Assembly (NCBI GenBank): GCA_024643915.1
Contig: JAHEMB010000003.1
Span: 7,637 to 22,167 of the forward strand
DNA: 14,531 bases
From: Rhodothermaceae bacterium
GTDB lineage: Bacteria > Bacteroidota > Rhodothermia > Rhodothermales > JAHEMB01
Direction: 5' to 3'
Of the stretch, positions 11,703-14,531 are shown piece after piece (position 1 is the first letter of the stretch; the number at the start of each line of letters is the position of its first letter). The notes beneath the pieces were generated by a model, which did not search any database, was not told the DNA's origin, and saw only the letters and a list, made by a program, of their open reading frames with translations. Position numbers and translations under genes: made by a program.

Positions 11703-13964
11703 ATGAAGTCACTCATCGCCTTGCTGGGGGCACTGCTATGGGGCGCCGCGATGGCGCACGCACAGCCGGCCTCGCTCAGCGGGTTCGTCAAAGACGCCGC
11801 CACGGGCGAGACCCTGTTGCTGGCCAACGTGATTCTGGCCGGGACGGGCCAGGGCGCGGCTACCAACAACGCCGGCTACTACACGCTCACCGGCCTCGCA
11901 CCTGGCGCCTACACCGTCGTCGCCTCCTACATCGGCTACCAGGAGTTTCGGGAGGAGATTACCCTGGCGCCGGGCGAGCGGCGGCGCCTCGACATCAACC
12001 TCGCGCCGGGGGGGCTGCTGACCGACGAGATCGTCGTCACCGCCGAGCGAGAAGCCGAGGTAGAAGCGCGCAACCTCGGCGTGGCCCAGCTCAAGATCGC
12101 CACGGTAGAGCAACTCCCCACCGTCTTCGAGCCCGACGTTTTCCGCGCGCTCCAGCTCCTGCCCGGCGTCAAAGCCGCCAGCGACTATTCGAGCGGCCTC
12201 TACATCCGGGGCGGCGATCCGGGGCAGACGCTCATCCTCCTCGACCGCACCACCGTCTACAACCCCAGCCACGTCTTCGGCTTCTTCTCCACCTTCAACC
12301 CGGACGCCATCAAAGACGTGCGCCTCTACAAAGGCGGCTACCCGGCCTCGTACGGCGGGCGGCTGGGCGCGGTGGTGGACATCTACAACAAAGACGGCAA
12401 CCGGAACGAGATCGAGGGGGGCCTGAGTCTGGGCCTGCTCGCTTCGCGCGCCCTCATCGAAGGGCCGTACAGCCGGGGCTCATGGATGGTGGCCGTGCGC
12501 CGCTCCACCCTCGAACCGCTCCTTGCCGCTCTCCAGGGGCAGGAAGGCGTGCCCGACGCCTTCCACTTCGTCGACCTCAACGCCAAGGTCAACTTCGACG
12601 CCACGCCCGACGACCGGCTCTCGCTCTCGTTCTACACCGGGCAGGACGCCCTCGACCTCGAATTCCTCGAAGATGCCCGCCTTGACCTGAAATACGGCAA
12701 CCGCACCTTCAGCGCCAACTGGACCCACCTCTTCTCAAACCAACTCTTCTCGAACTTCACCTTCACCACCTCCCGCTATTTCAGCACGCCGCGCGCCATC
12801 ATCGCCGGCACGGAGATCGAGCAGGACAGCCGCATCTACGACACCTCGCTCAAGGCCGACTTCGAGTACATCCCCAATGAGCGGCACGAGGTGGACGCCG
12901 GCTTCTGGGCGGGCATCTTTACGTTCCCTTTTAAGAGCTTCTTTGATGGCGTGCAGACGTTCAGCCCGCGCATCCAGACGGGTTACGTCGCTGCTTACGC
13001 GCAGGAGACCTTCCGCCCTTCGCCCCTCTGGATGTTCCAGGGCGGCCTGCGCCTGACGTATTTCAGCGACGGCGACTTCGTGCGCCTGGAGCCCCGCCTG
13101 ACGGCTGAGCACCGCCCCAACGCGCGCCTCCGCCTCCAGGCCAGCTACGGGCGCTACCACCAGTTCCAGACGCTCATCACGAACGAGAGCTTCTCAGGCT
13201 TCGACTTCTGGCTGACCGCCGCCGAGGGCGTGGCCCCGTCTTTCGGCGACCAGTTCATCCTCGGCGCCAAGACCATCGTCGGCGACGGCCTCAACCTGGA
13301 CACGGAAGTCTATTACCGGACGATGCGCGACCTCTTTGTGCTCGATCCGTTCCTGCCCGATCCCGCCGGCCTCGAATACTTCGAATACTTCTCTTTCGGC
13401 AACGGCTACGCCTACGGCGCGGAGTTCCAGTTAGAGAAGGCACGGGGGCGGTTCAACGGTTTTGTGGCCTACACCTTCGGCGTCACCCGACGGCGTTTTC
13501 CCAACCTGAACGTGGTGGCGGGCGAGCCGCGCTACTACCCGCCGAAGTACGACCGGCGCCACGACCTCAACCTGGTGGGCAACTACGAGTTGGGGAAGAA
13601 GTGGCGGGCCTCGGGGGTCTTCACCTTCGCCAGCGGCCAGGCCTACACCGCGCCCACCTCGCAATACAAGCTACTCGACGCCGAGGAGCTGGTGGGTCAG
13701 AACGCCGTGGACGTGGTGACTTCGCCCGGCCTCAACGAGGCGCGGCTGCCGGCCTACCACCGCCTCGACCTAGGCGTGAGCAAGCGCGGCCCCTTTTTCA
13801 AGCTGGGCGACTACGAGCTTCAACTCCAGGTCATCAACGTCTACAGCCGCCGCAACATCTGGTTTTATCTGCTCGAATTCGAGAACGACAACACCATCAC
13901 CCGCCGCGAGGTGCCGCAGATTCCTTTCCCGCTGCCGAATATTTCCTTCTCGGTGAAGTTCTGA
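11703..13964 (+). CDS. TonB-dependent outer-membrane receptor with carboxypeptidase-regulatory-like domain
   Basis: From ATG 11703 the protein is 753 residues: signal peptide MKSLIALLGALLWGAAMAHA with cleavage before QPA; a carboxypeptidase-regulatory-like domain (22-103; SLSGFVKDAATGETLLLANVILAGTGQGAATNNAGYYTLTGL is its classical pattern); a plug domain (about 110-235) with EIVVTAER, LQLLPGV, LYIRGGDPGQTLILLD and YKGGYPASYGGRLGAVVDI; then a long aromatic beta-barrel ending NISFSVKF with a terminal Phe. Such receptors import a ligand across the outer membrane with energy from TonB. Size and sequence are unlike the roughly 1000-residue SusC group. The following gene encodes a DUF4249 lipoprotein 6 bases away, a pairing usual in Bacteroidota. 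The ligand is unknown. Confidence 0.95.
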   Translation: MKSLIALLGALLWGAAMAHAQPASLSGFVKDAATGETLLLANVILAGTGQGAATNNAGYYTLTGLAPGAYTVVASYIGYQEFREEITLAPGERRRLDINLAPGGLLTDEIVVTAEREAEVEARNLGVAQLKIATVEQLPTVFEPDVFRALQLLPGVKAASDYSSGLYIRGGDPGQTLILLDRTTVYNPSHVFGFFSTFNPDAIKDVRLYKGGYPASYGGRLGAVVDIYNKDGNRNEIEGGLSLGLLASRALIEGPYSRGSWMVAVRRSTLEPLLAALQGQEGVPDAFHFVDLNAKVNFDATPDDRLSLSFYTGQDALDLEFLEDARLDLKYGNRTFSANWTHLFSNQLFSNFTFTTSRYFSTPRAIIAGTEIEQDSRIYDTSLKADFEYIPNERHEVDAGFWAGIFTFPFKSFFDGVQTFSPRIQTGYVAAYAQETFRPSPLWMFQGGLRLTYFSDGDFVRLEPRLTAEHRPNARLRLQASYGRYHQFQTLITNESFSGFDFWLTAAEGVAPSFGDQFILGAKTIVGDGLNLDTEVYYRTMRDLFVLDPFLPDPAGLEYFEYFSFGNGYAYGAEFQLEKARGRFNGFVAYTFGVTRRRFPNLNVVAGEPRYYPPKYDRRHDLNLVGNYELGKKWRASGVFTFASGQAYTAPTSQYKLLDAEELVGQNAVDVVTSPGLNEARLPAYHRLDLGVSKRGPFFKLGDYELQLQVINVYSRRNIWFYLLEFENDNTITRREVPQIPFPLPNISFSVKF

Positions 13965-13970
13965 GGTGAC

Positions 13971-14531
13971 ATGATGCGCTATTCGATGTATGATGAGGAG
14001 AGAGGAGGGAGGAGGGAGGAGAGCATCCATTGGGTACGGTGGTTTTCATTCTCTCTTCTCTCCTCTCCCCTCACCCCTCTCCTTACTCTTTTCCTCCTCC
14101 TGGCCGGCTGCGACGGTGCCGACCCCGGCACGTTCGAGGAGGAGTACGTGGTGGAGAGCTACCTGATTGCCGGGGAGCCGTTGCAGCAGGTGCGCGTAAG
14201 CCGCACGGCGCCCCTCGACGCGCAGTATGACTTTACGGCCCTCGCCGTGCGCGGGGCGGCGGTGCGCGTGCTGTTGCTGGACGGGAGCGGGGGGGTGGAG
14301 GCGCGCTATCCGTTCCGCGAGAAAACGGGCGAGCCTGGTATCTACGTGCCCGAGGAATTGCTTATCCCCGCCCTGCCCCTCCGGCGTTACCGGCTGGAGG
14401 TGGACGCGCCAGACGGCGCCATCCGCGCCGAGACGGTGGTGCCGGACACGTTCAGCGTCATCAGGGCAAGCGCCGACACGGTGGTGTATCAGAGCACGGC
14501 GCAGCTCGAAATCACCGTTACGCAGAGCCGC
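13971..14531 (+). CDS. DUF4249 lipoprotein, N-terminal part (runs off window end)
   Basis: The frame is open from ATG 13971 to the window edge (187 codons). Two adjacent ATGs (13971, 13974) follow GAGGTGAC, which overlaps the receptor stop, so translation is coupled. The mature start is Cys47 in LLLAGCDGADPGTFEEEYVVESYLIAGEPLQQVRVSRTAPL. YVVESYLIAGEP and VRVSRTAPL are characteristic of DUF4249, a Bacteroidota lipoprotein family encoded next to TonB-dependent receptors and probably its surface or periplasmic partner. The signal peptide is odd. Residues 8-17 (DEERGGRREE) are acidic/basic and encoded by a purine heptamer array, and the hydrophobic part (SFSLLSSPLTPLLTLFLLL) by its pyrimidine counterpart. 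ATG 13986 is another possible start. Confidence 0.88.
   Translation, partial: MMRYSMYDEERGGRREESIHWVRWFSFSLLSSPLTPLLTLFLLLAGCDGADPGTFEEEYVVESYLIAGEPLQQVRVSRTAPLDAQYDFTALAVRGAAVRVLLLDGSGGVEARYPFREKTGEPGIYVPEELLIPALPLRRYRLEVDAPDGAIRAETVVPDTFSVIRASADTVVYQSTAQLEITVTQSR
13992..14099. repeat. Translated purine/pyrimidine heptamer array within the DUF4249 start
   Basis: Left heptamers GATGAGG, AGAGAGG, AGGGAGG, AGGGAGG, with a partial fifth (13992-14023), are answered after a 27-base centre by CTCTCTT, CTCTCCT, CTCCCCT, CACCCCT, CTCCTTA, CTCTTTT (14051-14092) and CCTCCTC. The halves are near reverse complements, so the mRNA can fold into a long hairpin just after the start codon. In contrast to the other arrays it lies inside an open frame. 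Confidence 0.85.

Noticed and set aside
14030..14230. Separate small rightward frame at the DUF4249 start
   Set aside because: It reads another frame of the DUF4249 gene and gives Arg/Pro-rich shadow sequence after the array.

Overview
The window is a GC-rich piece of a bacterial chromosome, most likely from the phylum Bacteroidota/Rhodothermota (a Rhodothermales-like lineage). The evidence is a TonB-dependent receptor with an N-terminal carboxypeptidase-regulatory-like domain followed by a DUF4249 lipoprotein, a DUF1460 lipoprotein amidase, a stand-alone biotin carrier protein, a MenG-type methyltransferase, weak Shine-Dalgarno use and one clean TAnnTTTG box. The content is mostly housekeeping and cell-envelope genes. 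There is no phage, insertion sequence, CRISPR array, rRNA or tRNA that I can support.

Layout. Positions 1-5605 are read leftwards: cysteine hydrolase, DUF4385 protein, a 3'-truncated polysaccharide deacetylase, an SH3b/lysozyme-like protein, a small exported beta-barrel-type protein, an unrecognised 219-residue protein, ribD, and the start of an SBBP-repeat exported protein. The last three are linked by 4-base start/stop overlaps. A small lipoprotein gene at 5802-6239 runs rightwards and converges on an epimerase gene with only 6 bases between stops. The epimerase and a biotin carrier gene form a leftward pair. From 8011 to the end everything runs rightwards: aat, DUF1460 amidase, pfkA, ubiE/menG, a TonB-dependent receptor and a DUF4249 lipoprotein cut by the window end. 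No gene-free stretch exceeds 300 bases; the longest are 7795-8010, 5606-5801, 11521-11702 and 9565-9735, each described below.

The most striking thing is between the genes. Seven gaps of roughly 50-215 bases hold short degenerate tandem arrays of 7- or 8-base units: 2228-2359, 7224-7296, 7795-8010, 8605-8655, 9565-9735, 10720-10794 and the first part of 11521-11702. An eighth array lies inside the first codons of the DUF4249 gene. Each unit has a fixed core of 3-5 bases and a variable remainder. Each site has its own word, for example NNNTCGTC, NNNTCAG/CTGANNN or CNGACAA, and several arrays are followed by their own reverse complement, making large hairpins. Several abut or overlap a start or stop codon. 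In front of ubiE the array gives two mutually exclusive hairpins, one ending in a T-run exactly at the start codon. In the DUF4249 gene the array is translated and supplies most of the lipoprotein signal peptide. I regard this word-array family as the candidate undescribed system. It resembles in style the short tandemly repeated repetitive (STRR) heptamers known from filamentous cyanobacteria, but homology to those is not claimed.
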